A DNA stretch of 13,356 nt, taken from positions 1-13,356 of the forward strand of contig JACPTH010000256.1 of assembly GCA_016192885.1 (NCBI GenBank). Reading direction: 5' to 3'. The position numbers and the translations under genes are program-made. Positions 7,274-13,356 of the stretch are shown one piece after another. Each line of letters opens with the position of its first letter. Positions within the stretch are counted from its first letter, which is position 1. The DNA comes from a bacterium. Lineage in GTDB: Bacteria > Muiribacteriota > Ozemobacteria > Ozemobacterales > Ozemobacteraceae. The notes under the pieces are model-generated. The model did not search any database, had not been told where the DNA came from, and was given only the letters and a program-made list of their open reading frames with translations.

Positions 7274-7777
7274 ATGTTGGTTAAAAAGGCTTTATCCGCG
7301 TTTTTTCTTCTTTCCCTGATTTCTCATGGGTGTTTTGGGGTCGGCCTTAACCCTCAATTTAAGCCGAATGAATATGTCTTGAAACTGTATCAAAGAGTTT
7401 TATCGATAGGCCAAGCAATCTTGGAATTCGAGGAGGAAACAATCGCGCGCTTAAAAAGCAAACATCCGATTGATTCCGATTCTCTGGTATCTCGGTTCTT
7501 GTCCGGCAAAAGCCAAATTAAAGCCTTGCGAAAACTTGCCCGTCGTTTCGAAAGCCGCGTTTCCAATTCCGACCCTTTGTTTCCCAAAATTCAATCTCTG
7601 AAAGAACGGCTTATTTCCTTCCTGCGAAGGCATCGCCAAAATGGCGAAAAGTTAAAGGAACTTGGAGGGTCCAAATGGATCGCTTCCTTTAAGGGAGTTG
7701 ATGATGCCTTTAGTGATGGGGAAATCGATCCGAATTGTGCAAGTTTTCCCGTGAGAACAATTGACGAACAGTTTTGA
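7274..7777 (+). CDS. Small exported helical protein of unknown function
   Basis: I do not recognise this 167-residue protein. It begins with a signal peptide, M-L-V-K-K-A then a hydrophobic core to about residue 20. Its Cys near residue 20 follows S-H-G, a poor lipobox, so lipidation is uncertain. The mature part is mainly charged amphipathic helix (L-x-x-L and R/K-rich runs, such as S-F-L-R-R-H-R-Q-N), suggesting a helical bundle or coiled coil. It ends in RTIDEQF, matching the RSIDEGF end of the preceding anti-sigma factor. ATG 7274 is chosen because AAGGA lies 6 nt upstream and the signal peptide starts there. An in-frame ATG at 7241 would overlap the anti-sigma gene and push 11 charged residues in front of the signal. 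It probably belongs to the sigma/anti-sigma operon and could be an accessory of the sensor. Confidence 0.72.
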   Translation: MLVKKALSAFFLLSLISHGCFGVGLNPQFKPNEYVLKLYQRVLSIGQAILEFEEETIARLKSKHPIDSDSLVSRFLSGKSQIKALRKLARRFESRVSNSDPLFPKIQSLKERLISFLRRHRQNGEKLKELGGSKWIASFKGVDDAFSDGEIDPNCASFPVRTIDEQF

Positions 7778-7783
7778 AGAAAG

Positions 7784-7800
7784 AAGGAGGTGAAACCGCC
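7784..7800 (+). promoter_or_regulatory. Orphan full-length Shine-Dalgarno inside a small hairpin
   Basis: AAGGAGGTGA (7784-7793) complements the 16S rRNA tail over ten bases, the best such match in the window. No ATG lies in range, however. The GTG within it opens only a five-codon frame (7790-7807). GGAGGT (7786-7791) can pair with ACCGCC (7795-7800) across a GAA loop with one A-G mismatch, which would hide the site. Confidence 0.35.
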
Positions 7801-7817
7801 CTGGTAAATTGCTTTGA

Positions 7818-7845
7818 TTGACTATTCAAAAATTTTAGTTCTAAC
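7818..7845 (+). promoter_or_regulatory. Candidate housekeeping promoter for the secreted two-domain protein
   Basis: TTGACT (7818-7823, five of six to TTGACA) and TCTAAC (7840-7845, four of six to TATAAT) are 16 nt apart. A start near 7852 would leave about 20 nt before ATG 7872, enough for its AAAGGAG site. The -10 element is only fair. Confidence 0.33.
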
Positions 7846-7871
7846 TTTTTCTGGCTGAAAGGAGTTTTCTA

Positions 7872-8552
7872 ATGAATCGTTTTATTGGTCTAATGTTTGT
7901 TATTCTTGCAACCTTTACGTTTGGCGCGGCTCCCGCCTCTGCGGATTTCGCGACCGTAAATCTTTGGGTATATCAGGCACCCTCCACGCCAATGCAAGGC
8001 GCGAAAGTAAATTTTCATGACAACGTCACTAATTACGATTACAGTCTCGTTACCGGGCCTTCAGGGCATGTTTGGTACATTCTCGACAACACCCACCAAA
8101 TTAAACTTACAGTTGATGGCCCGGATGGCCAGCACTTTTCTCAAACGGGTATGATCGGTGAAAAAAACAATGCAATAAAAATGACTCTTACTTTTAACAA
8201 GAACTTCGATACCAAACTGACATATACGAAACTTGGCGATTCAACCTTTTGCAAAATGACATTCAAAGCCACCGATAAAACCGGGAAACCGCTTCCAAAT
8301 CTAAGCTATCAGCTAGTCCAAACGGATGTTACTCCGAATATTACCTGGATATCGACCGGGTTTCTTGATAGGCAAGGGATGGCTGTTTGGTGGTGCTGGA
8401 AACCCACTTCGTGGAAATTCACCCTTCTTTCTAATCAAGAGTATCAAGGGGAGCAAGCATTCGATGTTAAGGAAAACGATACGAAAAAAGCGTTGGAATT
8501 GAAGGCCGACCCCTTAACGAAGGGAAGCACCGCTGCTCCGGGTGGAATGTAA
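7872..8552 (+). CDS. Secreted two-domain beta-sandwich protein (Ig/transthyretin-like)
   Basis: The 226-residue protein has a clear signal peptide with likely cleavage after ASA (residue 24). Residues 25-112 carry the pattern of a small beta-sandwich of the carboxypeptidase-regulatory/CnaB/transthyretin type: G43-A-K-V, then T61-G-P-S-G-H-V-W-Y-I-L and L-T-V-D-G-P-D-G. Residues 115-210 look like a second copy: K-T-G-K-P-L-P-N-L-S-Y-Q-L, then T162-G-F-L-D-R-Q-G-M-A-V. C127 and C175 are the only mature cysteines and could form a disulfide in the second domain. The C-terminus is a short Gly/Pro tail with no sortase or membrane anchor. AAAGGAG lies 7 nt before the start. The exact family and ligand are unknown. 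Confidence 0.72.
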   Translation: MNRFIGLMFVILATFTFGAAPASADFATVNLWVYQAPSTPMQGAKVNFHDNVTNYDYSLVTGPSGHVWYILDNTHQIKLTVDGPDGQHFSQTGMIGEKNNAIKMTLTFNKNFDTKLTYTKLGDSTFCKMTFKATDKTGKPLPNLSYQLVQTDVTPNITWISTGFLDRQGMAVWWCWKPTSWKFTLLSNQEYQGEQAFDVKENDTKKALELKADPLTKGSTAAPGGM

Positions 8553-8575
8553 CCAGAGATTTTGGTTTCTTACAA

Positions 8576-8612
8576 CCAATATTCGGAAGGGTTTCAACCT
8601 TCCGGATATTGG
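8576..8612 (+). repeat. Long perfect-looking hairpin after the secreted protein gene
   Basis: CCAATATTCGGAAGG (8576-8590) pairs with CCTTCCGGATATTGG (8598-8612) over 15 bp, with a single U-G wobble and a 7-nt loop. It starts 24 nt after a stop codon. No T-tract follows, so it is a weak fit to an intrinsic terminator. It may instead protect the 3' end of the message or bind a protein. Confidence 0.6.
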
Positions 8613-8708
8613 GTTTAAGGTTGGAATATGGAATCAAGAAATTAGCTGTGGAAGCGTGGGCAGGCATAGGGTAAACATGTACAGATTATTGAAAGGGGTA
8701 TCAATCCG

Positions 8709-9629
8709 GTGAAGAAAAGTTTTTGCGTATTTTGGGTTTTTGTACAGTTTTCGTTTTTGTCGGCGAATGTTTGCTGGTCCGCGAAACCACATAAGGGTAA
8801 AAGAACGGGGCCGGTATTCCCAGCTTTAGAAAAAATCGTGGATTCTTTTTCAACGCTTGATTTGAACAAAGACGGGATTGTCGATGTCGTTGAGCAAGGT
8901 CCAATAAAGAACCGGAAACATATTGAATTAGTTAAATCAATTGACGCCGACGGTGATTCAAAGATTACGAAAATTGAAGTTAGAAGAAAAATTTTTTCTA
9001 CGGTGTTAACCCGCACTGAAGGCTTATTTTCTAAAATCAAAGAAACGATTACGAATGATTCCGCAAACGTGATCCCCAAAAATGATCTTTCGCAAAAACT
9101 AGATCCTTACCTTGCAAAAAAAGCGATTGAGTTGTGCAATCCCAATAATGCGGGGAACCTTTCAGATGAGGAAAAGGGGAAAATCGAACCGATAGTTTTT
9201 GTAAATGCGATACGCAAAAATCTTGAAATTCTTAACGCTTTCGTGAATTCTCCTCCGCCGGTGACCGAAAGAAATTCCCAACAACGCCTTATTTTTTTCA
9301 CAATGGACGAGAATGAAAATAACAACATCGAGCCGACTGAATTTGATGCGTTCCTAAAAAAAGCGCTTGGAGAAGCGGTCTCCCCGATCGCGATAGATTT
9401 TTTGAAGCGACCAAAGAAAGAAACAGTGATTTCCTCAAGACCCCAAAAGGTGAAAGTTGAGACTAGTTCCCCTCAAGTGAAAACTCAAAACCTGCCCCCC
9501 GTTAAAACCACTTCCCCTAGCAATCTGAATTATATTGTTGCCGCTCAGAACCAATCACCTGAGCAAGAATCTCCAAATCTCGGGGAAGGTTTGTTGAATG
9601 ACGGAAATGAAGAAAACATTCTTTGGTGA
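8709..9629 (+). CDS. Exported EF-hand calcium-binding protein
   Basis: The 306-residue protein has an N-terminal signal peptide (about 1-25, M-K-K-S then a Phe/Val-rich core) and three 12-residue EF-hand loops. Loop 1 is D51 to E62 (DLNKDG start) and is canonical. Loop 2 is D79 to E90, with Ser84 in place of the usual Gly at position 6. Loop 3 is D200 to E211 (DENENNN start), also without that Gly. A decayed fourth loop may lie at 144-155 (N-P-N-N-A-G-N). The tail from about 235 is rich in Pro, Ser and Gln and probably disordered, ending N-I-L-W. Calcium binding in the periplasm or outside the cell is the likely property; the partner is unknown. GTG 8709 is the start because AAAGGGG lies 10 nt upstream and the signal peptide begins there. 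Bacterial dockerins also use EF-like loops, but the spacing here differs. Confidence 0.8.
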   Translation: MKKSFCVFWVFVQFSFLSANVCWSAKPHKGKRTGPVFPALEKIVDSFSTLDLNKDGIVDVVEQGPIKNRKHIELVKSIDADGDSKITKIEVRRKIFSTVLTRTEGLFSKIKETITNDSANVIPKNDLSQKLDPYLAKKAIELCNPNNAGNLSDEEKGKIEPIVFVNAIRKNLEILNAFVNSPPPVTERNSQQRLIFFTMDENENNNIEPTEFDAFLKKALGEAVSPIAIDFLKRPKKETVISSRPQKVKVETSSPQVKTQNLPPVKTTSPSNLNYIVAAQNQSPEQESPNLGEGLLNDGNEENILW

Positions 9630-9643
9630 TTTTTTGCTTAAAT

Positions 9644-9668
9644 AAAAACGCATTGAAAAATGTTTTTT
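9644..9668 (+). terminator. Weak AT-rich terminator candidate after the EF-hand gene
   Basis: CATT (9651-9654) pairs with AATG (9659-9662) around GAAA. The flanking AAAAA can pair with the following T-run if a CG bulge is allowed. The stem has almost no GC, so termination would be inefficient. Confidence 0.25.
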
Positions 9669-9777
9669 CGATGTTACCAAACTCTTTAATGAAGTGAGTT
9701 TTTCAATTCGTGATTAGTAACTCGTAATTTTATGTGTTGATGGTTATTAGGTAACCGCAAAAAATAGAAATCAATTC

Positions 9778-9807
9778 TTGGACTTATTAATTCCCATTTG
9801 CTACAAT
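9778..9807 (+). promoter_or_regulatory. Candidate housekeeping promoter for the TPR protein gene
   Basis: TACAAT (9802-9807) matches five of six bases of the -10 consensus. TTGGAC (9778-9783) lies 18 nt upstream as an imperfect -35. A start near 9814 gives a 24-nt leader containing GGGAG before ATG 9838. This supports the ATG over an upstream TTG at 9778, which would sit inside the promoter. Confidence 0.45.
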
Positions 9808-9837
9808 AGGGCTATTGATTTCAGCGGGAGTAGCCTT

Positions 9838-11406
9838 ATGAAAAATCGGTGTAAAAATTTTCCCACGTTTTTGGCCCTGTTACAAATTTTCTTATGCCAT
9901 TTGGCATACGCTCAAGATCTCGTTGCCCCGCTATTTAACCAGGGAATTGCGCTTTATAGTCAAAGAGATTTTCTTGGAGCTTCGGAATACTTGGGGCAGG
10001 TTTGCGATATGGCGCCAAACAATACTCAAGCCCGATTTTACCTTGCTTACTCGCTGATTGCAATTCGGAAGTTCGATGAGGCTTTTCGCCATGCGGAGAT
10101 TCTCTGCGGTCAAGACCCCCAAAATCAACAATATTTCGCTTTGCGCGACCAAATCCAAAAGACCATTTCAGCATCGAGGGCCGTTAGGCCTTCTTCTTCC
10201 GGTCGTTATTCCCTTGTCCCAAAGGAGGCAAAAGTTTCTGAAAGCCCAAACCTAACTAAGCCTCCCCCGACAAACCCTCCGCGTGAACGAACCGAATTGG
10301 ATGGGGCATTGGACGCTTTTGATTCTCAAAATTTCGCCAGCGCTTCAGAAATTTTGGATGCCATTATCGCCAAAGACCCCAAAAACGCTAAAGCTCTTCA
10401 TTACAGAGGAATGGTTGAATCACAGCAAGGGAAATATTCCGACGCCCGACCATGGTTTGAAAAGGCAATTTCGGTAAAACCCGATATGTTTGAAACTTTT
10501 TTCCTTCTCGGAGAAACTTTGATGAAGGAAGAAAAGCTTAAAGAAGCTGAAACCACATTTGCAAAAGCCATTGCGATAAAAGAAGATGTTTTTGCGCTAA
10601 TCAATTTTGCCGAAGTAAAAAAAAGACTGGGAAAAATGAACGATGCGGTAGAACTCTACAACAAAGCTTTAAAAATTGACGGGAACGTGGTTGAAGCCAA
10701 ATTGAATTTGGCTGATGTAACTCTTGACCAGGGGAAAGTCCAGGAGGCTGCTCAGGTGGTTAATGAGGTTTTGACCTCCGACCCCGCAAACTCGTTCGCG
10801 CATTTTATCAAAGGAAAGATCCTCTACAGCGGAAATTTGATCGATGATTCGATCGCGGAGTTAAAGCAAGCGATTTCCGGGTCCGGCGATAATTCCTATT
10901 ACAAGACCTTTCTTGCAAAGGTTTATCTTGGGAGCGGAAGAGGAAATGAAGCGTTGGAGATTGGAAACGACCTTTTAAAAGATGACCCCAATAGCTGGGA
11001 TGCAAGACTAATTCTCGCGGAAGGGTTATTGTTAAACGGGGAAGTTGCGAATGCGCAAGAACATGCCGAACAAGCGGAAAAAGTTAAAAGGAGTCCGGAC
11101 CTTTTTAAGTTGAAAGCTAAGATTGCTAGAAGAAGCGGGAATAATGAAAAAGCTCAGGAAATGTTTAAAGCTTGCATTTCAAGCGACCCGAAGAATGGTC
11201 AGAATTACCTTGAGTTTGCTTTGTTCCTGGAAGAAACTGGGGACCAACCCTTTGCGGTGGAGGTTTACAAAGAGATCAAATCCAAATTCCCTGAATCTAT
11301 TTTTGCCGTACAGGCACAAGCAAAACTTGACTCATTCCCAAGCGTTAATCCGCCTCCTCTTTCTTCACCTCCCAAGCCAAATCCTCAAGGCAAATCCCTT
11401 TATTAA
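9838..11406 (+). CDS. Exported tetratricopeptide-repeat protein
   Basis: The 522-residue protein has a signal peptide with likely cleavage after AYA (residue 25), so it acts in the periplasm or at the outer membrane. A first TPR block covers about 30-100, with A-R-F-Y-L-A-Y-S-L in helix A and D-P-Q-N at a repeat end. After a Pro/Arg-rich linker (about 110-150), a long second block runs to about 490. It contains roughly nine to ten 34-residue units, many ending in D-P-K-N, K-P-D or D-P-N-S. The C-terminal tail is Pro-rich. Such proteins are usually scaffolds for envelope complexes; no catalytic domain is visible and no specific partner can be named. GGGAG lies 7 nt before ATG 9838, and a promoter candidate precedes it. 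No transporter or secretion genes sit beside it in the window. Confidence 0.83.
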   Translation: MKNRCKNFPTFLALLQIFLCHLAYAQDLVAPLFNQGIALYSQRDFLGASEYLGQVCDMAPNNTQARFYLAYSLIAIRKFDEAFRHAEILCGQDPQNQQYFALRDQIQKTISASRAVRPSSSGRYSLVPKEAKVSESPNLTKPPPTNPPRERTELDGALDAFDSQNFASASEILDAIIAKDPKNAKALHYRGMVESQQGKYSDARPWFEKAISVKPDMFETFFLLGETLMKEEKLKEAETTFAKAIAIKEDVFALINFAEVKKRLGKMNDAVELYNKALKIDGNVVEAKLNLADVTLDQGKVQEAAQVVNEVLTSDPANSFAHFIKGKILYSGNLIDDSIAELKQAISGSGDNSYYKTFLAKVYLGSGRGNEALEIGNDLLKDDPNSWDARLILAEGLLLNGEVANAQEHAEQAEKVKRSPDLFKLKAKIARRSGNNEKAQEMFKACISSDPKNGQNYLEFALFLEETGDQPFAVEVYKEIKSKFPESIFAVQAQAKLDSFPSVNPPPLSSPPKPNPQGKSLY

Positions 11407-11425
11407 CTGAAAAAAAGTAGGTAAC

Positions 11426-11450
11426 AGCTCAATACATTGGGCTAATTTTA
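11426..11450 (+). terminator. Weak hairpin after the TPR gene
   Basis: AGCTCAAT (11426-11433) pairs with ATTGGGCT (11436-11443) with one U-G wobble. The effective stem is seven pairs around a TACA loop, followed by AATTTTA. It is a short stem with a poor T-run, so at most a leaky terminator upstream of glmS. Confidence 0.25.
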
Positions 11451-11517
11451 GAATTGTCTTTTTCCTATTTCCAATGTTACAGGTGATGACCTTACCAGAA
11501 AGGATTAATATTAGAAA

Positions 11518-12768
11518 ATGTGTGGAATTATAGGGTATATAGGAGAAAAACCGGCGAAAGACGTGATTTTCGAAGGCCTAACGCGCTTGGAATACCGGGG
11601 TTATGATTCCGCGGGGATCGCGGTTTTGGAGAATGAACGGCTCTTGGTTAGGAAAGATATGGGGAAATTGAGAGACCTTCAAAAAAACATGGTTGCTGAT
11701 TTCAATTCCCCTTCAACCCAAGGAATTGGTCATACCCGCTGGGCAACCCACGGGCGTCCTTCCGCCTTTAATGCCCATCCGCATGGCGATTGTCATGGCT
11801 CCCTTATGGTCGCCCATAACGGAATCATCGAAAATTATATGAAATTGAAAGAACGCCTTCTTTCCCAAGGCCATGTCTTTCTGTCTGAAACGGACTCAGA
11901 AGTTCTTGCGCACCTTATTGAATCATATTATCAAGGAGTCCTTGAAGAGGCTGTCAGAAAAGCCCTTCACGATGTCGAAGGAGCTTATGGAATCGCCGTT
12001 ATCCATAAAAACCACCCGGATAGGTTGGTTTGCGCCAGAAAAGATTGCCCGCTCATCGTCGGAGCGGGTTCCGGCGAAAATTTTATTGCATCGGATGTCC
12101 CGGCGATTATTAATCACGCGAGAAACGTGGTTTACTTAAACAATCTTGAGAGCGCAACCATTTTCCGCGAAAAAATAAGCTTCTTTGATTTTGAGGGAAA
12201 CCCGATTGAAAAAAAGTGGCACCATCTAGACTGGAACCCTGTCGCAGCGGAAAAAGGCGGCTTTTCCCACTTTATGCTTAAGGAAATTTTCGAGCAACCG
12301 CAGGTTATTCGTAATACTATCGGAGGCCGCACATCGGAAGAAGATGGGAAAATTTATCTAACCGAGCTCGGCCTCTCGGGCCCGGATATTTTTAAAACCC
12401 AGAGAATCGTTATCATCGCCTGCGGAACGGCATTTTACTCGGGTTGCGTGGGAAAATATCTGATCGAAAAGCTTGTACGTGTGCCGGTTGATTGCGACCT
12501 TGCAAGCGAATTTCGGTATCGAAACCCTCTTGTTGACGCCAACACTCTTGTTATCGCCATAAGCCAATCCGGGGAGACCGCCGACACTCTCGCGGCGGTT
12601 AAGGAAGCAAAATCTCGCGGAGCGAAAGTCCTCGGAATAGTCAACGCCAAGGAATCTTCTCTTACCCGGGAAGTAGACGGTTTGGTGTATATTCATGCGG
12701 GCCCTGAAGGCTTATATTGCGATGCTGACAGCTATCACGCTTCTTGCTCTTTTCTTGGGAAAGATTAG
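11518..12768 (+). pseudogene. glmS: Glucosamine-6-phosphate synthase, N-terminal part of a frameshifted gene
   Basis: GlmS makes glucosamine-6-phosphate from fructose-6-phosphate and glutamine, the first step to UDP-GlcNAc for peptidoglycan and lipopolysaccharide. This part holds the complete glutaminase domain: catalytic Cys2 in MCGIIGY, EYRGYDSAGIAV, GHTRWATHG, HNGIIENY and SETDSE. The first isomerase (SIS) domain follows, with CGTAFYSG and the sugar-phosphate loop SQSGETADT. The sequence fits the family up to HAGPE at codons 393-397. It then runs out of frame for 19 further residues (GLYCDADSYHASCSFLGKD) before TAG. No other defect is visible, which points to a single recent lesion or a sequencing/assembly error. 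The start is fixed because the Met must be removed to expose Cys2. The upstream AAAGGA is 13-15 nt away, so the ribosome site is poor. Confidence 0.93.
12706..12709 (+). other. Deletion junction in glmS (20 nt missing)
   Basis: The family reads H-A-G-P-E-I-G-V-A-S-T-K-A. Here CCT (Pro, 12703-12705) is followed by GAAG and then GCT (Ala, 12710-12712), where 24 nt would be expected. Exactly 20 nt are absent. If the lost Thr codon ended in G, a GAA would have recurred 20 nt downstream of the Glu codon, so slippage between the two GAA copies explains the junction exactly. Confidence 0.8.
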
Positions 12769-13330
12769 GGGCGCCTTGACCTCTGATTTTGTAAAGGAAA
12801 TAATTCATGAATTAAAAAAACTTCCCCAAGATATAGAGAAACTCCTTGCGGACACCGAGTCCATAAGACAACTTGCGAAGAAATTCCAGGGAGCCCGCAA
12901 CTTTCTTTTTCTTGGTCGAGGAATCAATTTTCCTACGGCTCTTGAAGGCGCTTTGAAATTGAAGGAGATTAGCTACATTCACGCGGAAGCTTATGCGGCG
13001 GGTGAAATGAAACATGGACCCATAGCGCTGATTGATAAAGACCTTCCCGTATTGGCCATTTCCACCCGCTCTGAAACGTACGATAAGTTGATATCAAATT
13101 TAAAAGAAGTTCAAGCTCGCTCGGGAATTCTTATTGCCTTGGCAACCGAAGGTGATGAAATCTTAAAAACGTTTGTTGAAAACGTAATTTACGTTCCCAA
13201 ATGTCTTGAGATTTTCTCTCCAATCTTAAACATCGTCCCCCTCCAATTGTTTTCCTATTTCGTCGCGGATTTTAGGGGCCTGGACGTCGATCAACCCAGG
13301 AATTTAGCCAAATCCGTTACGGTGGAGTGA
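12706..13330 (+). pseudogene. glmS: Glucosamine-6-phosphate synthase, C-terminal part in the +1 frame
   Basis: From K-A-Y-I-A-M-L-T onward the second isomerase (SIS) domain reads intact. It includes FLFLGRGINFPTALEGAL, the catalytic block KEISYIHAEAYAAGEMKHGP with the conserved Glu and His, and the C-terminal D-V-D-Q-P-R-N-L-A-K-S-V-T-V-E whose Lys forms the Schiff base with fructose-6-phosphate. Joining the two parts and restoring six lost residues gives about 610 amino acids, the normal GlmS length. An ATG at 12695 opens this frame, but its first four codons do not match the family, so it is unlikely to be a real start. A separate SIS-only protein would lack the glutaminase domain and the first SIS half. 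Confidence 0.9.
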
Positions 13331-13356
13331 TATTGTTTCCTCAAAAATTCATATTG

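Noticed and set aside
9778..9837. TTG 9778 as the start of the TPR protein
   Set aside because: It would place 20 residues before an obvious signal peptide and would overlap a promoter candidate. ATG 9838 has a better-placed GGGAG.
11407..11517. A glmS ribozyme upstream of glmS
   Set aside because: The leader is only about 110 nt and holds just short hairpins. I see no ribozyme core, and such ribozymes occur mainly in Gram-positive lineages.
12695..12768. Programmed frameshifting to make full-length GlmS
   Set aside because: A simple +1 shift would still lack the conserved IGVAST residues, and there is no slippery heptamer or strong downstream structure. A 20-nt deletion explains both the frame and the missing residues.

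Overview
This is an AT-leaning bacterial window in which every supported gene lies on the + strand. It shows no mobile elements, tRNA, rRNA or CRISPR. The mix of genes points to a Gram-negative-type bacterium outside the best-studied groups: Era, a PTS EIIA of the nitrogen type, a sigma-54 activator, an ECF sigma/FecR pair, and exported TPR and EF-hand proteins. I cannot name the phylum from sequence alone.

Layout. (1) 1-1257: the C-terminal end of a DUF3048 (YerB-like) protein, then the ribosome-assembly GTPase gene era. (2) 1389-5505: a signalling block. It holds a membrane-anchored protein with a degenerate class III nucleotidyl-cyclase fold followed by HEAT repeats, and 2 nt later an NtrC-type sigma-54 response regulator. 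A good -24/-12 sigma-54 promoter follows, driving an EIIA(Ntr/Fru) protein (ptsN-like) and a degenerate RsbW/GHKL-like protein. The block closes with a strong intrinsic terminator at 5550-5583. No histidine kinase is present, so the regulator is an orphan here. (3) 5700-7777: an ECF-type sigma factor, an overlapping membrane anti-sigma factor with a zinc-binding N-terminus and a periplasmic FecR domain, and a small exported helical protein. The last two end in nearly the same peptide, R(S/T)IDE(G/Q)F. (4) 7872-11406: three exported proteins, namely a two-domain beta-sandwich protein, an EF-hand protein and a TPR protein. They are separated by hairpins and candidate promoters. (5) 11518-13330: glmS, broken by what reads as a 20-nt deletion that removes the conserved IGVAST segment and shifts the frame.

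How the parts may work together. Blocks 2 and 3 are two regulatory switches side by side: a sigma-54 activator with its probable target operon, and an ECF sigma/anti-sigma cascade next to exported proteins it could control. Two proteins in block 2 keep a recognisable signalling fold but lack expected catalytic residues (the cyclase-like domain and the RsbW-like protein). They may act as binding or scaffold modules rather than enzymes. The best candidate for something undescribed is this block of pseudo-cyclase/HEAT, orphan sigma-54 regulator, EIIA and pseudo-RsbW. The clearest anomaly is the broken glmS, which is either a recent lesion or an assembly error.
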